Origin: Gemmataceae bacterium
GTDB taxonomy: Bacteria > Planctomycetota > Planctomycetia > Gemmatales > Gemmataceae
Length of the DNA: 64,000 bases
NCBI GenBank assembly: GCA_901538445.1
Contig: LR594584.1
Location: 1,210,655-1,274,654 of the forward strand
Direction: 5' to 3'
The position numbers were made by a program, and so were the translations under genes. The notes beneath the pieces are model-generated. The model worked only from the letters and a program-made list of their open reading frames with translations, was not told the origin of the DNA and did not search any database. Below are positions 8,534-17,062 of the stretch, piece after piece (within the stretch, counting starts at the first letter, position 1; each line of letters opens with the position of its first letter).

Positions 8534-9592
8534 GTGTCTACCGTGACCCGCGAGAGCCTTCCCCGCATCCTGAGCGGCGTGCAGTCGTCCGGGAAGCTGC
8601 ACATCGGCAACTACTTCGGGGCGATCAAGCAGCACATCGAGCGGCAGGACAAGGGCGACTGCTTCTTCTTCATCGCCGACTACCACGCGATGACGACGCT
8701 CAAGGAGGCCGAGGAGAAGGAAGTCGCGGCGGCCGCCAAGAACAAGCAACTCACGCCGCGACCGGCCCGCGAGATTCTGCGCGACAACGTAAGCGACGTC
8801 GCCATCGACTACCTTGCGCTCGGCCTCGACCCGGCGAAGGTCGCGTTCTTCCGCCAGTCCGACGTGCCCGAGGTGTGCGAACTCGCGTGGGTACTCTCGA
8901 CCGTGTCGGGCATGGGCCTGCTCGAACGGGCGCACTCGTACAAGGACAAGGTCGCCAAGGGGTTCACCCCGAGCGTCGGCCTGTTTACGTACCCGATCCT
9001 GATGGCCGCGGACATCCTCATCTACCGCTCACACCTCGTCCCGGTCGGCCGCGACCAGGAGCAGCACCTCGAAATGACCCGCGACATCGCCGGGTCGTTC
9101 AACCACGCCTTCGGCGAGGTGTTCCCGCTGCCCGAGGCGGTGTTTAACGAGGCCGCGATCGTCCCCGGGACCGACGGCCAGAAGATGAGCAAGAGCTACG
9201 GCAACACCATTGACATCTTCGCGGAAGGCAAAGCGCTGGAACGGGCGGTCATGGGCATCGTCACCGATAAGACGCCGCTCGAAGCGCCGCTCGACCCCGA
9301 CACGTGCAACGTGTTCGCGCTCTACAAGCTGTTCGCCTCGCCGCCCGAGCAGGAGGAGCTGGCCGCGAAGTACCGGGCCGGCGGGTTCGGGTACGGGGCC
9401 GCGAAGAAGACGCTGCTCGCGAAGATCGACGCGTACTTCGCTCCGGCCCGCGAGCGCCGCAAGCTGCTCGAACGGAACCCCGGGCTCGTCGAGGAGGCGC
9501 TGACCGCCGGCGCGCAACGGGCGCGGGCCGTCGCGCAGGTGACGGTGCGGCTCGTGCGCGAGCGGCTCGGTCTGAACCAGCGGCCGGTGTGA
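8534..9592 (+). CDS. trpS: Tryptophan--tRNA ligase
   Basis: A class I aminoacyl-tRNA synthetase that charges tRNA-Trp. Seen: SGVQSSGKLHIGNYFGAI with the HIGN version of the HIGH motif near residue 20, and GQKMSKSYGN, the KMSKS loop near residue 215. The internal segment FRQSDVPEVCELAWVLS is typical of bacterial TrpRS. The frame opens at 8483, but GTG 8534 follows a GGAG ribosome site by eight bases and gives 352 residues, the normal length (about 330-350). A palindromic family A repeat lies directly upstream. Confidence 0.95.
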   Translation: MSTVTRESLPRILSGVQSSGKLHIGNYFGAIKQHIERQDKGDCFFFIADYHAMTTLKEAEEKEVAAAAKNKQLTPRPAREILRDNVSDVAIDYLALGLDPAKVAFFRQSDVPEVCELAWVLSTVSGMGLLERAHSYKDKVAKGFTPSVGLFTYPILMAADILIYRSHLVPVGRDQEQHLEMTRDIAGSFNHAFGEVFPLPEAVFNEAAIVPGTDGQKMSKSYGNTIDIFAEGKALERAVMGIVTDKTPLEAPLDPDTCNVFALYKLFASPPEQEELAAKYRAGGFGYGAAKKTLLAKIDAYFAPARERRKLLERNPGLVEEALTAGAQRARAVAQVTVRLVRERLGLNQRPV

Positions 9593-9771
9593 GACTCGCG
9601 CCCCCTGAGGCCGCGTGCCGAAGATTCGCGCCGGTGCGGGACGGTTATCTCCGAAACGTGCTCGCTACGGGCGAAACGTGATGTACCATTGGAAGTGCGA
9701 CGGTCCCTCGCACCGTCTCCCCCGTTACCTCTCCGCTTCCGCCCGGCGATCCCAGGACTGAGGGTGCCGTT

Positions 9772-12537
9772 GTGGTGATCGTGTGTCCGCACTGTAGCCA
9801 CCGCCTGAGCCTGAAGACGGCGAAGACGGGCCGGTTCCGCCCCAAGTGCCCGGGGTGCGAGAAGCCGTTCCTGCTCATCGTCCCGGAGGACCCGGCTGCT
9901 CAGCCGGAGGCCCGCGCGATCCTCGACGACACGATCTTCGTCCCGCCGCGGAGCGGGCTGCTGCTCGGGGTCGATACGGGCGAGTCGCCGTCGGGCGCGA
10001 AGCTCCCGGCGCGCCAGGCGACCGGGCTCGAGGACACGCAAATCCCCGGCTCGCTCCCGAACTTCGAGCCCCCGCGCCGCGCGTCCGGGACGCAACAGGC
10101 CCCGGCCCCGCGGGCCGTCCCGCAGACCGGCGCGGCCCCAATGGCGGCCGTCCCGCAGCCGTCCCCTTCCCCCACACCGCCGAAGCCGGCCAAGCCCGAT
10201 TCGACCCCCCGCCCGGCCCCCGGCCGCGACATCACGCTGAAGCCGAAGACGGTGGTCCGCGGGTACGAGCTGGAGCGGGAGCTCGGCCGCGGCGGCATGG
10301 GGTCGGTGTACCTCGCCCGCCAGCTCTCGCTGAACCGGCACGTCGCGCTCAAGGTGATGAGCAACAAGTGGGCGTCGGACCCGGTGTTCGTGGCCCGGTT
10401 CACCCGCGAGGCCTACGCCTCGGCCCAACTGTCGCACCCGAACATCGTCCAGATCCACGACATCGGCGAGGCGAACGGGACCCGGTTCTTCAGCATGGAG
10501 TACGTCCGCGGGCGGTCGCTCGCCGACGTGGTGAAGACCCAGGGCAAGCTCGACCCCGAAACGGCCGTCAAGTACATCCTCCAGGCGGCCCGCGGGCTGA
10601 AGCACGCGCACGACCGCGGGATGATCCACCGCGACGTGAAGCCCGACAACCTGCTGCTCGGCGAACAGGGGCTGGTGAAGGTCGCGGACCTCGGGCTGGT
10701 GAAGACGCCGGCCACCGACCGGGACGACGACCGGCTCGACGGGAGCGGGCACGGCGGCCCCGCGGCCCCGCTCGAGATGACCGGGGTGCGGATCGCGCTG
10801 GGCACCCCCGCGTACATGAGCCCCGAGCAGTGCCGCGACGCGGCCGCCGTGGACCACCGGGCCGACATCTACTCGCTGGGCTGCACCCTGTACGTCCTCG
10901 TCACCGGGCGGCCGCCGTTCGACGGCACGACGGCGATGGAGCTGATGTCGAAGCACGCCTACGACCCGCTGGTGCCGCCCGAGCAGATCGTGGCCCGGGT
11001 GCCGCGGGAGGTGTCGGCCGTCATCCAGCGGATGATGGCGAAGGACGCCGGGGACCGGTTCCAGACGATGGACGAGGTGATCCGCACGCTCGAGATGTGG
11101 CTCGGGGAGGTCCACACCGGCAGCTTCTCGCCCCGCGAGGAGCAGATCACCATGATGGAGAAGTTCGTCGGCCAGTTCAACGCGGCCCCGGCGGCCGTGC
11201 TCCGGGGCCGGGTGCTCAAGGGGTTCGTGGCGGCGGTGGCGATCGCCGCGGTGCTCCTCACGTTCTTCGGCCGCCCGGCGTGGGCCCTCGGGCTGTTCGG
11301 CCTCCTGGCCCAGGCGGCCCTCGCGTACTTCGTGATCGACGGCGTGACCCGCCGCGGGTTCCTGTTCACCCGCACCCGGCAGTTCCTGATGGGCCTGTCG
11401 TGGGGCGACTGGGGCGTCGGGGCCGCGTCCCTGGGCCTGTTCGGCCTGATGCTCGCGATGCTCGGCCAGTTCTGGATCTGGGCCGGGTTCGGCGCGGTCG
11501 GGGCGGCGCTCGCGTTCGCCCTGCGGTACGGCCTGGACCGCCGCGTCGAGCGGCAGCGCAGGCCCCAGATCGAGGGCAGCGAGCGGCTCATGCGGCGGCT
11601 CCGCATGCAGGGGCTCGACGAGGACGAGATCATGCAGTTCGTGGCCAAGTACGCGGGCCGCGACTGGGAGGAGTTCTTCGAGGAGCTGTTCGGGTACGAG
11701 GCCAAGCTCCAGACCCGGGCCGTGCTGCTCCGCGGCGGCGCGGCCGGGGTGCGCGAGAAGCACGCCGCGTGGCGGGAGCCGCTCGTCGCCCTCATGGACC
11801 GGGTCGAGAAGGCCCGCAAGGCGGCCCGCGAGCAGCAACTCCTCCTCGCCGTCGAGAGGGCCAACCTGCTCGCCGCCGGCCTCGACCCGAAGGCCGCCGA
11901 CAACCAGGCGCGTGCCGCGGCCGAGGCGATGGTGCAGGCGGCCGGGCACGTCCGCGAGGCCGAGGCGTACCGCGCCGTGGCCGCGACCGCGGCCACCCCG
12001 GTCGCCCCGGTGAACGTCCGCGAGGCGGTCGTGGCCCAGCAGCCCCAGGCGTTCGAGCCGCCCCCGCCCCGCCGCGAGGTGTTCGGCCCGCTCGTCAACC
12101 TGTTCGTCGGCGCGCACGTCCGCGCCGCTCTGGCCCTCGTGCTGCTCGCCGGGTGCGGCCTCTGGGTCCACCAGAACGGCCTGCTCCCCGGGGCCGAGGC
12201 CCAGCAGCAGGCCGTCGAGACCCGCGACCTCGGCGCGCTCCAGGACACCGCGGCCGAGGCGCTCCGCCGGCCGACGAAGCCGCTCGCCCTGCCCGGCGTC
12301 CCGGCGCTCGCCACCGGGTGGGTCGACGGGTGGAACACCGGCGTGGCCGGCCTCCTGCTCGTGGCGTCGCTGTTCTACCGCGGCAACGTCATGGCCGTGT
12401 TCGCGCTCCTCGGCGCGGCCGTCGCCGCCGTCGGGCACCAGTTCGGGGTCCAGGCGGTCGAGCCGTTCCGGGCCGACCACATCGGCCTCGTGCTCGGCTC
12501 GGTCCTCGCGCTGCTCGGGTTCCGCCTGGGCCGCTGA
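9772..12537 (+). CDS. Membrane Ser/Thr protein kinase with N-terminal zinc ribbon
   Basis: A 921-residue protein. Residues 5-29 form a zinc ribbon (C5, C8, C26, C29). A proline-rich linker leads to a Hanks-type kinase domain at about 165-445: GRGGMGSVY nucleotide loop, catalytic K194, HRDVKPDN with D288, DLG (306-308) in place of DFG, and GTPAYMSPEQ. Hydrophobic segments follow at about 480-525 and 540-585, then a charged helical region (SERLMRRLRMQGLDEDEIM and a long Ala/Arg-rich coil) and more membrane segments at the C-terminus. The kinase domain should face the cytoplasm. Start is GTG 9772 or GTG 9775. Substrates and the function of the helical part are unknown. Confidence 0.92.
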   Translation: MVIVCPHCSHRLSLKTAKTGRFRPKCPGCEKPFLLIVPEDPAAQPEARAILDDTIFVPPRSGLLLGVDTGESPSGAKLPARQATGLEDTQIPGSLPNFEPPRRASGTQQAPAPRAVPQTGAAPMAAVPQPSPSPTPPKPAKPDSTPRPAPGRDITLKPKTVVRGYELERELGRGGMGSVYLARQLSLNRHVALKVMSNKWASDPVFVARFTREAYASAQLSHPNIVQIHDIGEANGTRFFSMEYVRGRSLADVVKTQGKLDPETAVKYILQAARGLKHAHDRGMIHRDVKPDNLLLGEQGLVKVADLGLVKTPATDRDDDRLDGSGHGGPAAPLEMTGVRIALGTPAYMSPEQCRDAAAVDHRADIYSLGCTLYVLVTGRPPFDGTTAMELMSKHAYDPLVPPEQIVARVPREVSAVIQRMMAKDAGDRFQTMDEVIRTLEMWLGEVHTGSFSPREEQITMMEKFVGQFNAAPAAVLRGRVLKGFVAAVAIAAVLLTFFGRPAWALGLFGLLAQAALAYFVIDGVTRRGFLFTRTRQFLMGLSWGDWGVGAASLGLFGLMLAMLGQFWIWAGFGAVGAALAFALRYGLDRRVERQRRPQIEGSERLMRRLRMQGLDEDEIMQFVAKYAGRDWEEFFEELFGYEAKLQTRAVLLRGGAAGVREKHAAWREPLVALMDRVEKARKAAREQQLLLAVERANLLAAGLDPKAADNQARAAAEAMVQAAGHVREAEAYRAVAATAATPVAPVNVREAVVAQQPQAFEPPPPRREVFGPLVNLFVGAHVRAALALVLLAGCGLWVHQNGLLPGAEAQQQAVETRDLGALQDTAAEALRRPTKPLALPGVPALATGWVDGWNTGVAGLLLVASLFYRGNVMAVFALLGAAVAAVGHQFGVQAVEPFRADHIGLVLGSVLALLGFRLGR

Positions 12538-12579
12538 CCGCCCCTTCCGACGGCTGTACGCGTGGACCGCAGCAGTATT

Positions 12580-12654
12580 GGCGAGCGGGGGACGTCAGTC
12601 CCCCGGTAGAACCGCCATTCTCATCTACCGGGGGACTGACGTCCCCCGCTCGCC
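12580..12654. repeat. Perfect 31-bp inverted repeat, family B copy 1
   Basis: Arms 12580-12610 and 12624-12654 are perfectly complementary over 31 bases around a 13-base loop. The arm begins GGCGAGCGGGGGACGTCAGT. Each arm also contains an internal palindrome (GGGGGAC / GTCCCCC), so the DNA could form a cruciform and the RNA either one long or two short hairpins. It lies just after the kinase gene and could serve as a terminator, although no T-run follows. Confidence 0.92.
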
Positions 12655-12753
12655 CAAATCCCCAGGCGCATCCCGCCCGCCTTACTGCTGGACTATCCAC
12701 CCCCACCGGGGCATAATCCTCCCTGCCCATTCGTCACCAGGGAGTGTCTCGCG

Positions 12754-13350
12754 ATGCGCAAGTTCTCACTGTTCGCCGCCGCCCTCGCCGTCGCCGCGGT
12801 CGGGCTGGTGGGCCGCCCGGCCGCCACCGCCGAGGACAAGAAGAAGGACGACCGGCCCGACATCGTCGTGCCCTACGTCCCGACGCACGAGAAGGTCGTG
12901 GCCGCGATGCTCAAGCTGGCGGCCGTCAAGGAGGGCGAGACGGTGTACGACCTCGGGTGCGGCGACGGCCGCATCACGATCGCCGCGGTCAAGGACTTCA
13001 AGGCCAAGCGCGGCCTGGGCATCGACTTCAACCCGGAGCGGCTCAAGGACTGCGAGAAGCGGGTGGCCGAGCTCAAGCTGAGCGACGAGGAGACCAAGAA
13101 GCTCACGTTCAAGCAGGGCGACGTGCTGAAGATGACCCCCGAGGACTTCAAGGACGTGGACGTGGTGACGCTGTACCTGCTCCCGGCGGTGAACCTGAAG
13201 CTGGAGCCGGTGCTCAAAAAGGGGCTGAGGCCGGGCGCGCGGGTCGTCTCGCACGACTTCGACATGGGCGACTGGAAGGCCGACAAGAAGGAAGAGGTCG
13301 AGGCCGACCGCAAGCACACGATCTACCTGTGGGTGATCCCGGGAGCGTGA
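12754..13350 (+). CDS. Exported SAM-dependent methyltransferase-like protein
   Basis: A 198-residue class I methyltransferase fold with YDLGCGDGRITIAA (motif I, SAM binding) and a downstream acidic strand FKQGDVLKM (motif III region). The unusual point is the N-terminus: MRKFSLFAAALAVAAVGLVG followed by RPAATAED is a textbook Sec signal peptide with an AxA-like cleavage site. SAM is not known to occur outside the cytoplasm, so either the leader is retained as a membrane anchor or the protein acts in a planctomycete internal compartment. The remaining sequence resembles planctomycete proteins annotated only as methyltransferase-domain proteins. Substrate unknown. Confidence 0.8.
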   Translation: MRKFSLFAAALAVAAVGLVGRPAATAEDKKKDDRPDIVVPYVPTHEKVVAAMLKLAAVKEGETVYDLGCGDGRITIAAVKDFKAKRGLGIDFNPERLKDCEKRVAELKLSDEETKKLTFKQGDVLKMTPEDFKDVDVVTLYLLPAVNLKLEPVLKKGLRPGARVVSHDFDMGDWKADKKEEVEADRKHTIYLWVIPGA

Positions 13351-13376
13351 GCGTCCCGTGCGCCGACCGGTTCCGA

Positions 13377-13402
13377 GCGGGGCGGCCCCCGGGCCGCCCC
13401 GC
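13377..13402. terminator. GC-rich hairpin after the methyltransferase gene
   Basis: A perfect 12-bp stem (GCGGGGCGGCCC / GGGCCGCCCCGC) with a 2-base loop lies 27 bases after the methyltransferase stop. No T-run follows in either direction, so it is a possible terminator or mRNA-stabilising hairpin only. Confidence 0.45.
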
Positions 13403-13487
13403 GTCCGTTCGTACCAGAATCCTTTCATTCACACGTCCCCCCGGACCGATTGACTTCGCGTAACCCCTCCCGTTGCCGAGGTCGCCC

Positions 13488-14666
13488 ATGTTGCGCCCGT
13501 TGTTGCTGGCCCCGCTCGCGGCGCTTGCGCTCGCGACCGGCGCGACCGCACAGGACGCCCCCGCACCCCCGCCCCCGGTCGAGGTGGTTGCGACCGACCC
13601 GCCTGCGGCCCAGTGGTACGCCTCGGCCGACGCGCTCTGGCTCGCGCGCGACTACCCGACAAACACCCTCCTCGCGCAAACGGTGAACGCGAACGCCTCG
13701 ACCATGTTCCGGGCGGTGCCGATCCCCGGCGCACCGGTGCTCACGCTCGGCGGCGTCTCGGACACCGCGGCGCAACCAGGGCTCCGCGCTACGGTCGGGT
13801 TCCGCGTCGCCGACCGCACGAGCTTCGAACTCGGGTACTTCGGCCTCCAGCAGTGGACCGGTTCCGCCAGCATCTTCGGCCAAGACCCGCCGTTCGTGAA
13901 CTCGCCGTACATGGGAAGTGCGATCATCTACGGCAACAAGAGCTTCGACACGAGCATGACGGCCCGGTACGCCTCGCAGATCCACAGCGCCGAGGTGAAC
14001 CTGCGGCGCGCGTTCGACCTCGGGAACTGGACCGGCTCGGCGCTCGGCGGGTTCCGGTACTTCAACCTGTCCGAGCAGTTCAGCCTCACCGGGATGCAGA
14101 CGTTCCCGAACGTCCCCGAGGGCGCGCCGCCCGCGTCGCAGACGATCCGGGAGCAGACCCGCGTGACGGCCGACAACAACCTGTTCGGCGCGCAGATCGG
14201 GGCCGAGGTCGGGCGGGCGTTCCTCAACGACCGCGTCAGCCTGGCGGTGAACGGGAGGGCCGGTATCTTCGCGAACAGTGCGAACCAGTTCACGGCGAAC
14301 GGCGCGAGCCTGCCGGACGGGTCGGGCACCTCGGTGCTGGCGGCCGGCCGCGGCCGCACCGACGTCGCCGGGCTGTACGAGGGCGGCGTCGCCACGACCG
14401 TGCGGGTCACGTCGCGGGTCACCGTGCGGGCCGGGTACCAGGTGCTGTTCGTACAGGGGCTGGCGCTCGCGCCGACGCAACTCGCGCAGACCGGCACGGC
14501 GATTCGCGACTCGTTCGTGTTCGTCCCGGGCTCCTACGTCCCGCGCGACTTCACGCTCCCGCTCCCGGCCACGAAGCTCCCCGCGCCCGGCACCGGGTCG
14601 GGCCTCGACACCAGCGGCAACCTGCTGCTGCACGGCCCGTTCGTCGGCCTCGGCGTCTCGTACTGA
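13488..14666 (+). CDS. BBP7-like outer-membrane beta-barrel protein
   Basis: A 392-residue secreted protein. The signal peptide is MLRPLLLAPLAALALATGATAQ. The mature part has WYASADALWLARD near its start, alternating strands with aromatic ends (TSFELGYFGLQQWTG, GSALGGFRYFNLSEQF) and a near-C-terminal aromatic strand ending in VSY, as in outer-membrane barrels. This pattern fits the BBP7 family that is abundant in planctomycetes. ATG 13488 is chosen over an upstream TTG because a GAGG site precedes it by six bases and because the signal peptide starts there. Function is unknown: porin-like or structural. Confidence 0.8.
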   Translation: MLRPLLLAPLAALALATGATAQDAPAPPPPVEVVATDPPAAQWYASADALWLARDYPTNTLLAQTVNANASTMFRAVPIPGAPVLTLGGVSDTAAQPGLRATVGFRVADRTSFELGYFGLQQWTGSASIFGQDPPFVNSPYMGSAIIYGNKSFDTSMTARYASQIHSAEVNLRRAFDLGNWTGSALGGFRYFNLSEQFSLTGMQTFPNVPEGAPPASQTIREQTRVTADNNLFGAQIGAEVGRAFLNDRVSLAVNGRAGIFANSANQFTANGASLPDGSGTSVLAAGRGRTDVAGLYEGGVATTVRVTSRVTVRAGYQVLFVQGLALAPTQLAQTGTAIRDSFVFVPGSYVPRDFTLPLPATKLPAPGTGSGLDTSGNLLLHGPFVGLGVSY

Positions 14667-14693
14667 CGCGCCGGCAGTTCCCATGCGGGTCTG

Positions 14694-14757
14694 GGCGAGC
14701 GGGGGACGTGAGTCCCCCGGTGGAACCGCGATTCTCTGTCACCGGGGGGGGGGCGCA
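14694..14757. repeat. Decayed family B palindrome with a 10-G run
   Basis: The left arm (14694-14723) matches the family B arm at 12580 with few changes. The right arm has degenerated into ACC followed by ten consecutive Gs (14744-14753). This is an eroded copy, and the homopolymer could also be a sequencing or replication-slippage hotspot. Confidence 0.75.
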
Positions 14758-14791
14758 TACGCATCCTGGGAAGTCTCGTCGAGCGTGTGTT

Positions 14792-14855
14792 GGCGAGCCG
14801 TGTGTGTCAACACACGGGTTCACGCCCACCCGTGTGTTGACACACACGGCTCGCC
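14792..14855. repeat. Perfect 28-bp inverted repeat, family C
   Basis: Arms 14792-14819 and 14828-14855 are perfectly complementary, with an 8-base loop. The arm begins GGCGAGCCGTGTGTGTCAAC and holds an inner TGTGT/ACACA palindrome. It shares its outer GGCGAGC / GCTCGCC ends with family B but has an unrelated interior. It lies between the barrel gene and the nucleotide-sugar dehydrogenase; the rest of this roughly 350-base gap shows no gene. Confidence 0.92.
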
Positions 14856-15012
14856 CGGCAGCCATTTCCCGGGATTCGGTATCACGCCCCCGCCCGCCTC
14901 AATTCGTAGCCGCCCTCCCCCGCGGAACTCGCGTTGACAGGCCCGTTCGATCCGGGGCATCATCCCGCCATCGCTCGTGGCACTGTCCCGCTCCAAGGAC
15001 GGATGGGAACGC

Positions 15013-16335
15013 ATGTCGAACGCAACCGCCGAGCTGCTCGCTCGCATCCAGAACAAGACGGCAACGGTTGGAATCATCGGCCTCGGGTACGTCGGGCTCC
15101 CGCTCGCACGGGCCTTCACCGCGGCCGGCATCCGCGTCCTCGGGTTCGACATCGACCCGGGCAAGGTCGCGAAGCTGAACGCGGGCAAGTCGTACATCAA
15201 GCAGATCCCGGACGCGGCGATCGCCGGCATGCGGGCCGGCGGGTTCGAGGCCACCGACCGGTTCGACCGGCTCAACGAGCCGGACGCGGTGCTCGTGTGC
15301 GTGCCGACGCCGCTCACCGAGTCGCGCGAGCCGGACCTCACCTATGTGGTGAACTCGGCGAACGCCATCGCCGCGAAGCTCCGGAAGGGGCAACTCGTCG
15401 TCCTCGAAAGCACGACCTACCCGACGACGACGCGGAACGTCGTGCTCCCGATCCTGGAGCGGGGCGGGCTCGTCGCGGGCCGCGACTTCTTCGTCGCGTT
15501 CAGCCCCGAGCGCGAGGACCCGGGCAACGCGACGTTCTCGGTCACCAGCATCCCGAAGGTGGTCGGCGGGCTCGACGACGGCAGCGGCGACGTGGCTTGC
15601 GCCCTGTACGGGGCGGTGGTGCCGAAGGTGGTCCGCGTCTCGACCCCCGAGGTCGCCGAGGCGTGCAAGATCCTCGAGAACACGTACCGGGCGATCAACA
15701 TCGCGCTGGTGAACGAGATGAAGGTGCTCTACGACCGCATGGGCATCGACGTGTGGGAGGTGATCGAGGCGGCGAAGACCAAGCCGTTCGGGTTCCAGGC
15801 GTTCTACCCCGGCCCCGGCCTGGGCGGGCACTGCATCCCGCTCGACCCGTTCTACCTGTCGTGGATCGCGAAGCACTACGGGTTCAACACCCGGTTCATC
15901 GAGCTGGCCGGCGAGGTGAACACGGCGATGCCGGCGTACGTCGTCACCAAGGTGGCCGACGCGCTCAACGACGCCGGCAAGGCCGTGAAGGGGAGCCGCG
16001 TGCTGATCCTCGGCATGGCGTACAAGAAGGACATCGACGACCCCCGCGAGTCGCCCGGGTTCGAGCTGATGGACCTGCTGCTCAAGAAGGGCGCGGCCGT
16101 CACCTACAACGACCCGCACATCCCCGAGCTGCCGCGGATGCGGCACTGGCCGCACCTGAGCATGACCAGCACCCCGCTGACGCCCGAGTTCCTCGCGAGC
16201 CAGGACGCGGTGCTGATCGCCACGGACCACACCGCGTTCGACTACAAGTTCATCGTCGAGCACAGCAAGCTGGTGATCGACACCCGCAACGCGACCAAGG
16301 CCGTGCCTGATCGCGAAAACGTGGTGCGGGCGTGA
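15013..16335 (+). CDS. Nucleotide-sugar dehydrogenase (UDP-glucose/UDP-GlcNAc dehydrogenase family)
   Basis: A 440-residue NAD-dependent enzyme that oxidises a UDP-sugar to the uronic acid, feeding capsule, exopolysaccharide or O-antigen synthesis. Seen: N-terminal Rossmann motif GIIGLGYVGLPLA, ESTTYPTTTRNVV, EACKILENTYRAINIALVNE with the structural lysine, and the catalytic-cysteine motif GPGLGGHCIPLDPFYL (C274). The C-terminal domain has GMAYKKDIDDPRESP. The PTP-LTESREPDL segment and GGHCIPLDP resemble the UDP-GlcNAc (WbpA/WecC) branch more than Ugd. ATG 15013 is preferred to the upstream GTG because it sits just before the Rossmann strand. Confidence 0.9.
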   Translation: MSNATAELLARIQNKTATVGIIGLGYVGLPLARAFTAAGIRVLGFDIDPGKVAKLNAGKSYIKQIPDAAIAGMRAGGFEATDRFDRLNEPDAVLVCVPTPLTESREPDLTYVVNSANAIAAKLRKGQLVVLESTTYPTTTRNVVLPILERGGLVAGRDFFVAFSPEREDPGNATFSVTSIPKVVGGLDDGSGDVACALYGAVVPKVVRVSTPEVAEACKILENTYRAINIALVNEMKVLYDRMGIDVWEVIEAAKTKPFGFQAFYPGPGLGGHCIPLDPFYLSWIAKHYGFNTRFIELAGEVNTAMPAYVVTKVADALNDAGKAVKGSRVLILGMAYKKDIDDPRESPGFELMDLLLKKGAAVTYNDPHIPELPRMRHWPHLSMTSTPLTPEFLASQDAVLIATDHTAFDYKFIVEHSKLVIDTRNATKAVPDRENVVRA

Positions 16336-16338
16336 CCG

Positions 16339-16448
16339 CGAGTGCGGAGTGCGGAATTCGGAGTGCGGAATGAAAACCCCGCGGATACAGTGATGGCACT
16401 GTGCGGAACCTCTTCATTCCGCACTCCGCGTTCCGCACTCCGCACTCG
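16339..16448. repeat. 36-bp inverted repeat, family D copy 1
   Basis: Arms 16339-16374 and 16413-16448 pair at 34 of 36 positions. The arm is built of repeated GTGCGGA units (CGAGTGCGGAGTGCGGAATT). The element fills almost the whole gap between the dehydrogenase and the 128-aa gene. The same sequence family is found inside putA at 56638. Confidence 0.9.
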
Positions 16449-16456
16449 GGTGGCTC

Positions 16457-16843
16457 ATGTACCGCGCCTGTGGCCTCATCAAGTCGGACACCGATTTCAC
16501 GCTCGACGAGGCGCACGCCCGCCTCGCGGCGAAGTTCCCCGGGCACACGGTGACCCGTGCCGGCGACCAGGTGGTCGTCTCCAAGGGGAACTGGTCGATC
16601 ATGATGGCGGTCGCCTCCGGCCCCGGCGTCCGGGACGAGACGCAGGGGATCGTGGACAAGATCGCGGGCCTGGAGCAGACCGACGCCGAGGCCTACGTCG
16701 CGACCGGCCGCCGCGTCGAGGCGTGGAGCGACGACCCGGACCAGTTCATGGAGCACTTCAACGAGTACCTCTCCGTCGTTGAAGTCCTGAAGACGTTCCG
16801 CGGCCTGCTCGCCGTGGACCCGCGGGAACCCGGCGTGCTGTGA
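16457..16843 (+). CDS. Hypothetical protein (128 aa)
   Basis: I do not recognise this protein. It starts MYRACGLIKSDTDFTLDEAH; this resembles a small alpha/beta domain with helices (LDEAHARLAAKF), strands (QVVVSKGNWSIMMAVA) and a C-terminal helix (QFMEHFNEYLSVVEVLKTFR). No signal peptide or membrane segment is visible, so it is presumably cytoplasmic. It stands alone between a family D repeat (nine bases upstream of its ATG) and a family A repeat (13 bases after its stop). The upstream repeat must be transcribed or must contain its promoter. Confidence 0.65.
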   Translation: MYRACGLIKSDTDFTLDEAHARLAAKFPGHTVTRAGDQVVVSKGNWSIMMAVASGPGVRDETQGIVDKIAGLEQTDAEAYVATGRRVEAWSDDPDQFMEHFNEYLSVVEVLKTFRGLLAVDPREPGVL

Positions 16844-16856
16844 CGAGACCGCATTG

Positions 16857-16990
16857 CCCTCTCCCCTTGCGGGAGAGGGTGGCCGCGCCTCGCGGCCGGG
16901 TGAGGGGTGCAAGCCTCACCATTTCAGACGCCCGTACCCCTCACCCGCCGCTCGCAGACTCGCGTCACCCTCTCCCGCAAGGGGGGAGGG
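16857..16990. repeat. 134-bp palindromic element, family A copy 2
   Basis: It begins CCCTCTCCCCTTGCGGGAGA and ends with the complement, with the same inner segments and the same 134-base length as the copy at 8291. Only the central loop (about 16910-16935) differs. The element separates the 128-aa gene from the second TIGR02996 gene. Confidence 0.9.
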
Positions 16991-17050
16991 CAAACACAAG
17001 CAGCCCCGCCCCGCTCACCTCCGCGGCTTTCACGCGACACCTGCTCGCGT

Positions 17051-17056
17051 TACGAT
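17051..17056 (+). promoter_or_regulatory. TACGAT -10 hexamer near the start (possible leaderless mRNA)
   Basis: TACGAT ends six bases before the ATG of the second TIGR02996 gene, the same spacing as at 4428 and 48147. No ribosome site lies before the ATG, which fits a leaderless transcript. Confidence 0.4.
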
Positions 17057-17062
17057 GGCGGC

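Noticed and set aside
9322-12480. A 1052-codon minus-strand frame over trpS end and the large kinase gene
   Set aside because: Its translation is Arg/Gly/Leu/Val/Glu-rich low-complexity sequence typical of antisense shadows, and the plus strand has clear kinase motifs.
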